64,000 nucleotides of DNA, taken from assembly GCF_030867095.1 (NCBI RefSeq), contig NC_081826.1:251080251-251144250 (forward strand). Direction: 5' to 3'. Below are positions 14,401 through 24,831 of the stretch, one piece after another (the stretch's first letter is position 1; the number at the start of each line of letters is the position of its first letter). Under the pieces are notes generated by a model that was given only the letters and a program-made list of their open reading frames with translations, had not been told where the DNA came from and did not search any database. Origin of the DNA: Alligator mississippiensis (lineage: Eukaryota > Chordata > Crocodylia > Alligatoridae). Made by a program: the position numbers and the translations under genes.

Positions 14401-17400
14401 TGGGGAGCTGCGTCACCAGGCCAGTGACAATAGGTGCCAGTGCCCATGTTGTCAGGGGCAGGTTGGCCTGGGGGGCCATAGTCAGGCCACCTGGTGCAGC
14501 ATAGAAGCCCCAGCCCAGGGTGGGTGTGCCATAGACATCCCCTCCTCCTTCCTTCAGCCCATGCCAGGATCAGACTCGTGCCGCCACTGCCTGCATGAGC
14601 CTCACCTGGAGTTCCTCACCCTGCTTTTTCTGCCTGCAGCATGGCCAAACCAGAGCCACACTCTGTTTCACATTGCTGCTTTGGAGTATGGCGCTGGTCC
14701 TCCCCGTTGCACCCCAGCCCCAGCCAGGGGCGCAGAGCAGCGTGTGGTGCCCCAGTCACTGCCTGTAGTTATGCACGAGGTGTGCTGCAAGCATCTCGTG
14801 CTGGAGGCTGTCCCCACTGTGTCTTGCAAACCACCATCCTGTGAGTCTGCATGGGAAGGGGGCAACTGGGGGCCCCCACTCCAGCAGGGCCTGTGAGTTA
14901 GGAGTGAAGGGTACCAGCAGGGCCAGGGGGCTGCAGGTCAGGAGTGAGGGGCAGCAGGGGACTGTGGGTTGGAAGTGAGGAGCGCTTGCACGGCCATGGG
15001 GGTTGCAGGTTGGGAGTGAGGAGCTCCAGCACAGATAAGAGCTGTGGGGTCGAGAGTGAGGGGCAGTGGTGGGGACTGGAGGCTGCAGTTTGGGAATGAT
15101 GAGCACTAGCAGGGATGGGGGCCTGCGGGTTGGAAGTGAGGGGCACCAGGGGAATAGAGGACTGTGGGTCAGGAGCAAGCAACAACGGCACGGCACGGCT
15201 GGGGGTGGGGGGGGGGGGGGGGGAGGACTGTGGCTTGGGAATGATGGGCAACGAAATGGGCAGGGGCAAGACAACAGCATATCAGGGCTACTCAGCTTTG
15301 TAAAGTTTGGGGGGAAAGGGGAAGCCACATCTGGACCACCGTCTGAGTGAGAAGGGGGCAGGGGAGCCGATTTTCCATGGTAAAAAAAACAAATATCAAC
15401 CCCCTGAAATATATAACTATTTAGAATTAATTTTATTATATTGGATTGAGGCATTGGTAGGCTTCCAAAAATACTTTAAAAATGTAAATACATCGATAAA
15501 ACATTGTGTGCATTGACTTTTAACACAGTGTTGTGTTTCATTCTAATCACCGAAAAATGAGGACTTGGAGCGTTTTAAAATCAGAGTTCGGGATTTTTTT
15601 TTTTTTTAAATTACAGTATTTGGGATTTTTAGAGAGAGAGAACCAGGATCCCTGCTGATGAGCAGAAGACTCCTTTTGGTTACGTAGCTGAAATACAAAG
15701 ATACACAATTCTTATCCAGTTGTTTCAAACATCAGAATATTTTTTGCAAAGGTGAATGAACTCATGAGTGTAAGGGAACGCTGCTGATAATGCTGACTTT
15801 GCTAGAAAAGCGATAAGGAAAAAACAACTTAAAAACAACTCATTTCCATGTTTTTACCCACTTGTTCTATGCTCATTTTAAAAATGTAAATAGTCTTCAC
15901 TAAAATCTCTTACTCCACTTTTTGGGACTTCAGCTACATTTTTTTAAGTTTAAAAAACCAAAAGAAAACCTGGTTACTGCTCATCATTGTTCACTAGTGT
16001 GTTACTGATATAGCATTTTTGGCATACTCTGCCAAGTAACTGCCATCATCAGTAAACAACTCTTATTTAAAACTGTCATCAAGTAGGAGTATCACATTTC
16101 ACTTGAGCTCTACTCTTACTCATACATAATGTAAAAAATAGAACAAGCAGTCATTAATCACTATGTGATATTTCCACATGAATGCATGTAGCAGCACTAT
16201 TTTCTATTTTTCATTAAAGAACAAACGAATGAGCAGTTTGAAGCCAAACAGCTAGTAGGACAAATTAGTCAGACTGAACTGAAAACTCACACCGGCAAAG
16301 TCACTTGATACAGAATAAAATTTTCAAGTAAGAATAGGGAATTAACAATTACCAATTCTGGTCTTACAATTAAAAAAAACCAAAAACCCAAAGAAATAGG
16401 CATGACTAGGCTACTAGAGAGGACTGGTATATTTTCTGAGATCCAGAATGAAATTAGAAAAAGCAAACAAACAAAAACCCCCAGAGACTCTCATATGACT
16501 GCACCGATTATAATTAAGATGTGTACAAGATACAGCAAAAATCCCTGTCATCCAGCATTCTACTATCTGGAATTTCCAGCTGGCCGACCAGACACAGGGG
16601 AGGAGGGAAGCTTGCAGCAGCAGCCACCACCACCCACTTCTGCCACTGCTCCATGTGCAGCCACCGCCACCCTCACTTTCAACCCCTGCTCCACATCTGT
16701 CCAGAAACCTGCACTCCTCAGGAACCGGCATTTTTAGATGCCTGGCAACCCCCACTCATCACTCATGCCAGATTACAGGGATTTTACTATTACTTAAAAA
16801 GATGGAAGATTACATAATTGGATTCAAATACCTATCATATTTTTCTGTCCATGTCTCTTCTACATTTTTAAATCGATCCTGATCATATTCAATCTCCCAT
16901 TGCAAAGCATTTATTTCCTAGAGAAAAAAAAAGCCACAGCAATGGTCCATTATAAGAATGACAACATCATAACGTAACTTTAAACATGTCTCCCCCTACA
17001 CTTAGCTCTTTTATCCAAACAGCTACTTAATTCTCAGCACTGTCTCCCTTAATGTCAGAGTTCAGTTCTACTCTGCAAGGTGCCAGTTAGTCACTAACCT
17101 ACCCAGTAATTCTCAGATTCAATTTAAGAAGTACTTGCCTTAGAAAACTTAAGTGTTAATTCCTAACTAGTCTTGTAAAATCATCAAAATAGGAGCAATA
17201 AATATATACACACTTAAACTAATCCTATAGAAAGCATCTAAAGGTAGGCTCTAGATTCATTTGTGAAGTATAGGGAGGTCTTTTGCAATATCTTCAGATA
17301 CTAAAATACACTCGTTTAGTCAAGCTACTGCAGAAGTCTGTGTGGACACTTATTTGATTTAAACCAGGCTTATTTTGGTTGAGTTTAAAAAAACAGATCA

Positions 17401-20400
17401 GAAATAGATTTAAACTTAACTGAAATAAACCACCCAATTTGTAGTTGGATGTTTTTACTTAAAGAAATTATTTAAATCTTTTGTTTGTTTAATAAATCAT
17501 TTACTTACAGATGCAAAACAAAATTAATAAAAGGCACTTTTTTCTGTATCTAGCACTAAGTGTTATGTAGCAATTCTAAAAAGCTAGTTATGTGCACTTT
17601 AAAACAAGTCCTTAGTTTCCAATCATGTGCAACTTGACATACAAAGTAAGATATTTCTTATTTACTAAAAATTATCAATATATGTTCCAACATAATAAAA
17701 TTCTGAATAACTGCATCAAGATATATAAACTTATTGTGTATGTATAGATTACATGCGTCTTCCTGATTAACAAGTACTATATATAGTATTAACCTTTAAG
17801 AAGCAATAAATTCTTTTTGAAGAACAACTAAATAATAAAAGTGCAAAAACAGATTTAAAATGCTTACATTTTTAATGATTCCTGCTTGCTGATTTAAATA
17901 GTAATTTAATTTGGTGGCTTAGATCAAATCAACAGAACCTTCAGTGTAGTTGTTAACTATACTAAAACCTTAAATAATGCCCAAGATCCTGCTATGCCAC
18001 ACACTAATTGCTATAGTATGGTTTTTTGAGTTATTTTTAGCCTGGAAAGATCTTTAGGCTAGTTACAGTTTGTTGAGGAAGTTAATTCAGTCATTTTCCA
18101 CATGCATTCATACAGTTTCTTTACCAATGGCTTGTAACCTTACATCTCATGGTAGCCTTCAAAAGATCCAGTGGCACACCAGAGTGCTCCAACACTCTGG
18201 TTGAGAATCACTGTTCTATACTTCATTCCAGGGATCAAAAGCCTTTTGCTAGCATGGCTGGAACTTGAGATCAGGCTGTGGCTGTGAGCTGGAAGTCTCT
18301 ACCCATCACCCTCCAGGGGCCAGTCAGGTGCCTGCACTCATTTTTGCTGTAGATCCCTGACCCCTTTGCAGTGAGGGTAGTGCAGCAGGCTCTGCAGCAA
18401 AAGAGAGCGCTCCAGAGGTGATAGATGGCATCATGCAGCTCTATGCCACTGATCCCCCATGCCAGATTGGACCTTTGAGCGCTAGACTGGATTTTTTTCA
18501 GGCTAGATCCAGCCTGCAGGCCATAGGTTACTGATCCCTGTATTAGTCAGGTGGAATGCTGTCTCATTTGTACATTTTGTATATTATTGTACAAAACGTA
18601 CTGCATGAATTCTCATATGCAGTTCTTACAGATAGAAGAAAATTCCATGTTAATATCCAAATGCAATATTTCGCACTTGTCTAATTCCTACCTATGTATC
18701 TGTAAACTGTTCACATATTTGACATTGTGCATTACAACCTGGTAACATTACCTAGAAACACCAATAGATACAAGTTTAACAGTTGACTGCAGCGATACAA
18801 ATTCATTTAATAAAAAAATAAAAACATAAATATTGAAAGTATTCTCAGACTGAAGAGGGTAAATCACGTGCCCTAAAGTCCTTCTGCAATTATATTCTCC
18901 TGTTTTTAATAGGAAAAAAGTCCATGAACAAAAGAGTGGACACTGTTTAAAAGTGGGGTTTTCAAAGGAAATGGGTGCCCAACTCGTTTAAAATAACTGG
19001 AATTTTGGTACATCAAATAATCCCAGCATAAGTAATTTTACTTGAAAAATAATGTAAATTACTATCAAGTCTCATTAAATGCACAAAGTAAACCCACTGG
19101 AAACACAGTACTCTTTTCTCATTTCTTTAAGACAGTCTAATACATTATTTGTAAATCATCATGGGTAAAAGTTGTTCAAACCTAAGTGCAATAAATTAAC
19201 ACTGCCACTTACAGCTACAAGGACAGAACCACCATCAGTCAAATCCAAGCAGAAACTAAGACCTGTATTATGCCCCAAAATAGCAAGACCATCTATTCAT
19301 TATAAAATAATGTAGCAGATCTCAGCAGGAAAAGAAATGTCTGTACATTTACCTTTTCTAAAGTTCTCTTTTCTTCCTCAGCTTTTTGAAGCATTGCCTT
19401 TGTATGACTAGTGGCTTTATTAAACACAGCCTGCAAAAAAAAAAGAAGAAGCTGATATAGTCAAGCCTCAGGCTTTATAAACTAATTAAGTCATTGTATT
19501 ATTTTATATCATCTGGAGTTGCAAAACTAGGCTCATAAATAATAATTAAAATATGACTAGTTCACGTACTGGTTAAGGGCAAAGAAAGCAAGGTAAGAAT
19601 TGGAATATATGATTTTAAGTTCCAGTATCTAAAACTTGTAAAGTGAAGGCTGGAACTCACTAGCATATAAGTACATCCTTTGGGAAAGCTGGGATCACTA
19701 GCTCAGATGACTTACAAAAGACAAAACCTTACATATGTGACTAACAGCACCTAAAAAAACCTTGCTTCCTGCAAAAGCAGCACACAAACCTCTAAAAATG
19801 TTAACTATATTGCAGCTGGGTTTAAGAGTACCTCTCAGCTGAGGGATATGGTCAGACTATAGAGTTTGCCGCTTTCTGTAACTGCCACATAGAAAAATTA
19901 ACAGATGCTAATATATTAAAGTTGCTAACTGAGTAGTTCTCATAGCAAGGGGTGGCAACCCATAGTGTAAGACCAAATCCAGGCCACAGAGCCATTTTAT
20001 CTGGCCCCTGGAGCTGGGGTTCCTCTGTGGCACTTTGGCAGTTGATGGTTACGCCCACACTTGGGTCAGATGGTGGGGAGAATTGTCAGTGCCAGCAGTG
20101 CAGCCTGCGCTGGAAGCAGTCCATGCTCCAGGCCAAGCTCTGACCCCCCCTACACTACAAACGTTGCCAATGCTTTAAAATTAAAACCTTGTTCTTTAAT
20201 TTAGCTTTTTATTATTTATTTTTAAATAAACACCACTGATTTTAAAATAGTTCTTACCATATTTTGTAGAATTCTTAATGCTTCACCTTTTCCTTCAAGT
20301 TGTCTTTGTGATGTTTCCAGCTCAACTTTTAAGATCTCTATCTCCTTGGGTAAAGAAAAAAAAAGAAAACAGTGAGTAAAAGCCAAGATATTTTCTTAAG

Positions 20401-22949
20401 TTTCAACTACAGCAGAATTTATCATCAAATGTGACCTTTTCAAGCAATAATCTTTTCCTATTATGTTTTAAAGCCTGTTTCCAATTACTTAACAATAGTG
20501 AGAGTGCACATTAAAGTGAAACCTATACTAAAAATACACAGTTAAGTAATCTTTGTATTCTCTGCAAATGTATTTTGAAAATAAGTTACTGTATTTTGCA
20601 GTTGTCACTCCCATGGTCAATTATTTGTTCTGAGACAGCTGTGTGTGTGCTATATTCTGCTCACTTCTTTTAATTTTGCTACAGTTCCAGTGAACTTTGT
20701 GCTTCTGGATGGCTCATGGGACATTACTAGACCATGACTCCAAACTAGCTCTCTGATTTGCAGAGCCCATGTTTATCTGGGGATCTTTGAGTATTTCTAG
20801 ATCTCCAAATAAAACATTGCACTCTGTTTTAATACAGTAAATACAGACTTCAAAAGCAGCACACTTGGGATTAGTACTAACCTCTAGAGCGTCTCGAAGG
20901 TGCTGCTTTAATTCTTCATTTGGCACTTCAGAATTAGACTCTGTATTAAATTGATAAGACACCAAGACATTCACAGAACTCCCATTGTTTTCTTAGGTTT
21001 CTTTATCTTTACATTGGTAAGACAGCATTACAGCCTTATTAAATCAGTCTTTGTACTTTTCTGAGGCTAAATAAAAATTATTAAACATACAATAAAGCTG
21101 TACGTATGAACTAATTTATAATAATATTTCAGTTGCAAAACAATCAAGTTAGAAAAAAAAACACAGCCCTAAAGAAATATGAACAACCGAAACCCTGTTT
21201 TTCCCCCAGAAGAAAGCCCCAAAAACGTTTCATTTTAAAATATTTTTTCAACATATTTAAAAGGTATTGTTTTAGATTTTTAGCAATTAAAAAATAAGAC
21301 ATCAGGTGTTCACAAAATCTCAGTTCTGCAAGCTGGTCTTATGCAAGCTGTCTGTACTGAAATATGTGATGGGGAGTACTCTTCCCTTTTACAAATACAG
21401 ATCCCAGGTGGTTTCTGTGGACTCTGATTTTCTTCTAGGCCCTGAACCTGCATTGAGTTCCACAATCAAAGCCCTGCTGAATTCAACATGGAGCCACATG
21501 TGCCCAAATCCATTTGCCTGAGCTCATTATATGACAGAGGTCTAGGCAGAGTGCCAACACAAGCCAAGTAAAACTAACTGGAAGCGTTCTATTCCCATAA
21601 ATTTCCCACACATTCTGCTAACAACACAGGAAAAGAGTAAGTATCTGTGATGGTTTGCCATGTGAAGTGGAAGGCAGCAGGGATAAAAATCAAAAACAAG
21701 ACCACAGGGGAAAAAACTAGGGCTGCAGATAAGAAGGAATAGCTTAAAAAAAAATACTGACACCCAGGGGACAAAGTAGTAAGAAATGATAGAGTAACCT
21801 TTTTAACTTTGAGATTGTGGCTGCACTATAATCCCAATTATGTATCAAGAGGCTTAATGCTTAGCTGAAAACTAAGATACAATCCAAGAGGTGATAAATA
21901 TAAACAAAGCACAGCCATGAGGAAGTTGAACAGGACTGCGTCATTACACATCCACTCTAAATAAAGGAAAGAAAAGAGTCACTCCCTTCCCCTCCCAATT
22001 TCCTGCTTCTGTACCAAACTTTGGAAAGCAAAGTCCATTCCACATAAGGAAGGGCCACAGACTGGTAGCTGGAAGAAATAAAATCTAACATAGCTTCCAC
22101 CCCTATTGTCAATAGCTTTTGAAGGAGGTGAAGGGAGAGACCATTTCAGCAGACAACTGAAATTGTAGCTCAATGGATTTGGCTGCACATGCATACACCA
22201 CTTCAGTATCTATCATATCAAATCAATTCACAAAAGTCTAATTAAAATTAACACTTTTTACATCAGTTTACATAGTCATATATATCAGTCTAGATACTTT
22301 TTATAAAAAGTATCAAGGCATTGGCTAGCAGCATAAGAACCAAGATACAGGCAGTATAATAACAGCTCTTAAACATTTGCGTTCTTTTAAAGGCAACCTT
22401 AACTTTACAGTCACCAGACATAAGTCTATAAGACAACACAACACTTACTTATAAAATCATACCAGATACCAAGATATTATGCAAACACTGTGTGTCTTGG
22501 AACCTTTCATTCATTCTCAAAATATTTTATATATAAGCATACCCCACAACTGTAAAGTAGAATACTACCTCAATCTTATACACAAAGATACTTTCAAGAC
22601 AAAAAATTAATTAGTAATGAGTCTTACCAGAGCTATTTTGTCGGCTGAAACTAGCAGCTCCAATTATTCCAAACTTCTTGGATGAAACATCATATAACCC
22701 ATTACATTTTGAACAGTGAAAAACAGCCACATCATTTTCTTCCATTTTCTTCCTGGAGAGAAAAGGGCTGAAAATCTTATCAGAACCTTTCCTAGATCTA
22801 AATGTGTGCACATTTAAACCACCTGTTTCATAGACACCACCAGGTCTTCTTCCAAGTCCATTTCCCAAGTCTCCACATGTCATGTCATCTTCACTTTCCT
22901 CTGCCTCCTCATCCTCTTGCTTTTCCTGTAAAGTGAGCACCTCGCTCAT
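2420..22949 (-). CDS. CCDC125: CCDC125, coiled-coil domain protein (3' part off window)
   Basis: Nine coding exons translate to 370 residues that align end to end with human CCDC125 (511 aa). Exons: 22949-22628 (start MSEVLTLQ, acidic [13 protein letters not shown]), 20940-20882, 20344-20258, 19430-19353, 16917-16832, 12956-12874, 9285-9170, 7815-7711, 2594-2420. All have AG acceptors and GT donors and the phases join without a break. Heptad-rich stretches ([35 protein letters not shown]) show the coiled coil; a short Cys-rich piece ([15 protein letters not shown]) interrupts it. The acceptor of the first coding exon is at 22994, so 5' UTR exon(s) lie upstream, probably in the CpG island near 24.1-24.8 kb. 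The last visible exon ends in phase 1 at KEDG; the remaining ~140 residues (human GFPSPRSKK onward) are not seen and should lie left of the window. The human protein (Kenae) is reported to affect cell motility through Rho-family GTPases; its biochemistry is little known. Confidence 0.95.
3212..3420 (+). repeat. GT-rich minisatellite, ~30-37 bp unit
   Basis: Five or six degenerate copies of a unit like GTAGGCAGGGGCAGCAGGGG followed by a GTGTGTGCACG stretch. A CA/CCCCA-rich tract follows to about 3,610. The long reading frames here on both strands come from the repeat and are not genes. Confidence 0.75.
3640..5225 (+). mobile_element. CR1 LINE, 5' truncated (reverse transcriptase to 3' end)
   Basis: Plus-strand translation gives CR1 reverse transcriptase: [38 protein letters not shown] and [12 protein letters not shown], where the usual FADD reads FADN. 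The C-terminal [15 protein letters not shown] block and the 3' UTR ending near ATGAAATCTATGAAG follow. There is at least one stop in the RT region and further breaks, so it is inactive. It is nested in the TIR element spanning 2916-5460. Confidence 0.9.
5813..6653. mobile_element. Non-autonomous TIR element with GC-rich interior
   Basis: The left end has GACCAGCTACACGTGCA and the right end reads GACCCTGCTACACATGCA in reverse complement. These ends resemble those of the element at 24,832-26,567. The interior (about 5,940-6,480) is GC-rich and built from degenerate repeats of GTGATCCTCC...CCAGGGGTTTCC type. I found no clear target duplication. The long open frames inside (5881-6360 plus, 6000-6383 minus) are repeat-driven and not coding. 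Confidence 0.5.
6660..7710. other. CCDC125 intron, AT-rich, mostly unremarkable
   Basis: AT-rich intron sequence. A stretch at about 7,320-7,480 (GTCTACACTA motifs, AGGTTCACAGGTTGGCTAT) looks like a dispersed sauropsid repeat, but its family and limits cannot be fixed. Nothing else is recognised. Confidence 0.4.
8175..8420. repeat. Long-TIR MITE-like repeat
   Basis: The left arm (TTAAGATAATTAACTAATG..GAGGTTAAGGAATG) and the right arm read as reverse complement (TTAAGATGAATTAGCTAAAG..GAAGTTAAGGAATA) pair over about 45 bases. The interior is AT-rich with no coding capacity. The family is not identified. Confidence 0.45.
9470..9890. other. GC-rich block in CCDC125 intron, unidentified repeat
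   Basis: A GC-rich patch with an open frame at 9528-9878 ([20 protein letters not shown]) that looks compositional. It sits beside a hAT-like fragment and is probably repeat interior. No homology is recognised. Confidence 0.35.
9895..10042. mobile_element. Short hAT (Charlie-like) fragment
   Basis: The left end CAGCGATTCCCAACTTCC and the inverted right end (reverse complement CAGTGGTTTCAGCCTTTTT) are variants of the CAGTGGTTCTCAACC terminus common in Charlie-type hATs. About 150 bp, non-autonomous. Confidence 0.5.
10043..12873. other. CCDC125 intron without recognisable genes
   Basis: AT-rich intron with short CA runs (about 10,163 and 11,370). The 139-codon plus-strand frame at 10659-11078 lacks any recognisable domain, and I do not call it. 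A GC-richer patch at 10,650-10,960 may be an old repeat. Confidence 0.4.
13930..14894. other. GC-rich repeat block in CCDC125 intron
   Basis: This block has an abrupt GC rise and matches none of the four genes. It probably forms one transposon-derived unit with the adjacent minisatellite. The 219-codon plus-strand frame at 14237-14896 overlaps equally long minus-strand frames and has no recognisable domain, so it is not called as a gene. Confidence 0.4.
14895..15250 (+). repeat. Minisatellite, ~40 bp unit, GC-rich
   Basis: About eight degenerate units starting GGAGTGAGGGGCACCAGCAG and continuing with GGGCTGCGGGTT-like sequence, at roughly 39-42 bp spacing. Starts lie near 14,900, 14,941, 15,014, 15,053, 15,092 and 15,131. 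They end in a G17 run (15207-15223). The repeat lies in a larger GC-rich block (about 14,020-15,370) in a CCDC125 intron; the overlapping open frames on both strands are artefacts of it. Confidence 0.7.
16533..16799. mobile_element. pogo/Tigger-like MITE
   Basis: The left TIR CAGCAAAAATCCCTGTCATC and the inverted right TIR (reverse complement TAGTAAAATCCCTGTAATC) match over about 20 bases. TA precedes the left end. The 267-bp element has a GC-rich interior and no transposase. It lies just beyond the CCDC125 exon at 16832-16917. Confidence 0.65.
16918..18220. other. CCDC125 intron, AT-rich; hAT terminus at 18,150-18,215
   Basis: Mostly plain AT-rich sequence. The segment at about 17,330-17,420 resembles a dispersed repeat (TTATTTGATTTAAACCAGG). 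At 18,150-18,215 the minus strand carries a CAGTGATTCTCAACC hAT terminus without a clear partner. Confidence 0.4.
18229..18540. mobile_element. Non-autonomous hAT-like element
   Basis: The ends CAGGGATCAAAAGCC and reverse-complement CAGGGATCAGTAACC form TIRs around a 312-bp GC-rich interior with no coding capacity. The flanking 8 bases do not match, so the duplication is decayed or the limits are slightly off. Confidence 0.55.
19940..20160. repeat. hAT-like repeat fragment
   Basis: AGGGGTGGCAACCCATAG followed by TCTGGCCCCTGGAGCTGGGG resembles the termini of the GGGGTGGGCAA-type hAT repeats in this window. The right limit is uncertain. Confidence 0.35.
20941..22627. other. CCDC125 first coding intron
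   Basis: AT-rich intron. It contains a 22-bp perfect palindrome at 22293-22314 (GATACTTTTTA and its complement). No gene or clear transposon is recognised. Confidence 0.4.
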
Positions 22950-23474
22950 TGTCAACTTCAACAGCAGTTCCCTCAGAAATGTGTATTTCTATTCTGAAAG
23001 GAATAAGATGTTCAGATGAAGTAGCAGAGCACCACTGACCAGCATGTTCAGGATTGCAGAAAACGTCTGTTGCGCATAAAAAGAGACTACAAAAATTTAC
23101 ACCGTCTCCCATAAAATTAGCTGCTAGGTATGGAAGACAAATTCCAGGAACTAGAATTAACATTAAACAAACAACTGAAACAGAAGCAGCAAATATTTTG
23201 ACTTTGTTCACAGGATGTTTCTAATAAATAAATGCATACCTGCATTCCAATCTCTGCCAACAAAGCGAGAGAGAACACACCCAACCTTTACTTAAAGGAA
23301 GCAGCACTGTTCACAATTAACTGGGTACAAGAGACCTGTCCAGTTGTGTTCAGCATGTACTTTATGCATAAACAGATAATTTGTATCGAATATAAAAATA
23401 AATCTCTTCCAAACTTCAAGTATAATGGCTTTAGATGGAATTAAGTTCAAACTGGACACCCTCAATCCCTGGCC

Positions 23475-23830
23475 TGCAGAGCTATTTAATCTAGTCCAAA
23501 GGTCTCCCTATGGGTCCAGAAATTTAGCAGTAGGGAGTGGCATCAATTAACACCCGCAGTGCTCCCTGGCTGCATCAGCCTGGGCCAGACTGGTCCCATG
23601 CTGAGGGATTGGGCCCTGTTTACATGCAGCTGGGTTGAGCAGGGGGCCCTACCTAGGTGCATAGATATGGTTTGGACAGGGCCTAATATACCCAGTTGGC
23701 TGTACTGGGCCCACTGACCTGATCTGGCCAGCGGATGGACCTGGCCCCACTCAGCCTGCCTGCAAGCAGGAAAGATGGGGCACCACTGCAATTTCAAAGG
23801 TTTGACAATCCTTAGTACTGAGCTGTAAAA
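23475..23830. repeat. Probable hAT-like GC-rich repeat
   Basis: A GC-rich interior (CTGGGCCCACTGACC-like) is flanked by AAAGGTCTCCCTATGGG and an inverted AAACCTTTGAAAT-like end. The terminal match is weak. It is a likely decayed member of the same repeat class, between the first CCDC125 coding exon and its promoter. Confidence 0.3.
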
Positions 23831-24029
23831 TCAAATGAACCTTTATAAAACAGATTTTTGTTTTTTTATCCTTCCCTCACTCCTGAAGCATCTTTATTCC
23901 ATTTATATTGTTGTGGCCTTTTGAAACTTTCCCCAATCAGCTGCATTCATAACAGCTATTACTTCGCTAGCCGCAACTAGAGGCATACACACATTTCTAA
24001 ATCACATCCCTCCCTCCGAGTTTACCTCT

Positions 24030-24830
24030 CAGTTTTAAACAAGGTAAGTGGTGCTGGGACGACCAAGCTCCTGGTTCAGTTCAGAGCAGGGTCCCCATTC
24101 ATCTCCCAGGCACCTCCGCTGAGCCCTCGCCCACATCACCTGTGCGCCAGGCACAGCAATTAAGACTGGAAAAGACCCATCTAAAAACCTAGCCTTAAGT
24201 CTTCTGCGGATCGGCCTTCATTAGCTGAGCTGACTAGCAAGTCTTCCCCCGAAACAGGTCAGTTTTCCCCTGAAACAGGGGGGCAGGTCGCCCCCCACAA
24301 AGGAAGCTCAGGGCGGCTTAGGAGACATGGCATTAGAAGAAGAAGAAAATGAGAAATGCCTTTCAAATGGGCCTGACTGCCCGGCTACAGTCCCCGGCGA
24401 AGACGGCGCTGCCGCCCGCCAAGCCGGAAGCAGCGGCAGCAGCAACGACGCCCCGGAGCCGGGAGGGGAGCTGGCGCCGGAGCGCGCCGAGCCGCCCTCA
24501 TGGCTGCCCCCGCCCGGGGAGGGGAAGGGCAGGGCCGGGCCCGCGCGGGAAGCCAAGGGGCGGGGGTCCCAAGGCTCCTCGGCAGCATCCGCTCGCGCGG
24601 CGCCGGGAAGGTAGGAGCCCCGCTGCCCGGGCAGAGCCCTCCTACCTCCGACCCGCCAACCTGCGCTCCGGCCGCCGGGCACTGCCCCGGCTCCGCCCCG
24701 CGGGGCCGCACCTGGGCCGGGCGGGGCCGCCGCCGCCGCCTCTCCCGGGCAGGGAGGCCGTGGACACGCGCGGGCCGCCTCGGGGTGCAAGTGTGCTTGG
24801 AGGAGGAGGGGTAGACGTGGACGGCAAACC
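24030..24830. promoter_or_regulatory. CpG island, probable CCDC125 promoter
   Basis: The strongly GC- and CpG-rich core is 24,370-24,790, in otherwise AT-rich DNA. It lies upstream of the first CCDC125 coding exon on the minus strand. A minus-strand donor-like site (GAGAG then GTAAAC, near 24,025) could end a 5' UTR exon starting in the island. Exact start sites cannot be read from sequence. Confidence 0.65.
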
Positions 24831-24831
24831 T

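Noticed and set aside
14015-14896. Several long overlapping frames on both strands
   Set aside because: They arise from a GC-rich repeat block; equal-length frames on both strands and no domain argue against coding.
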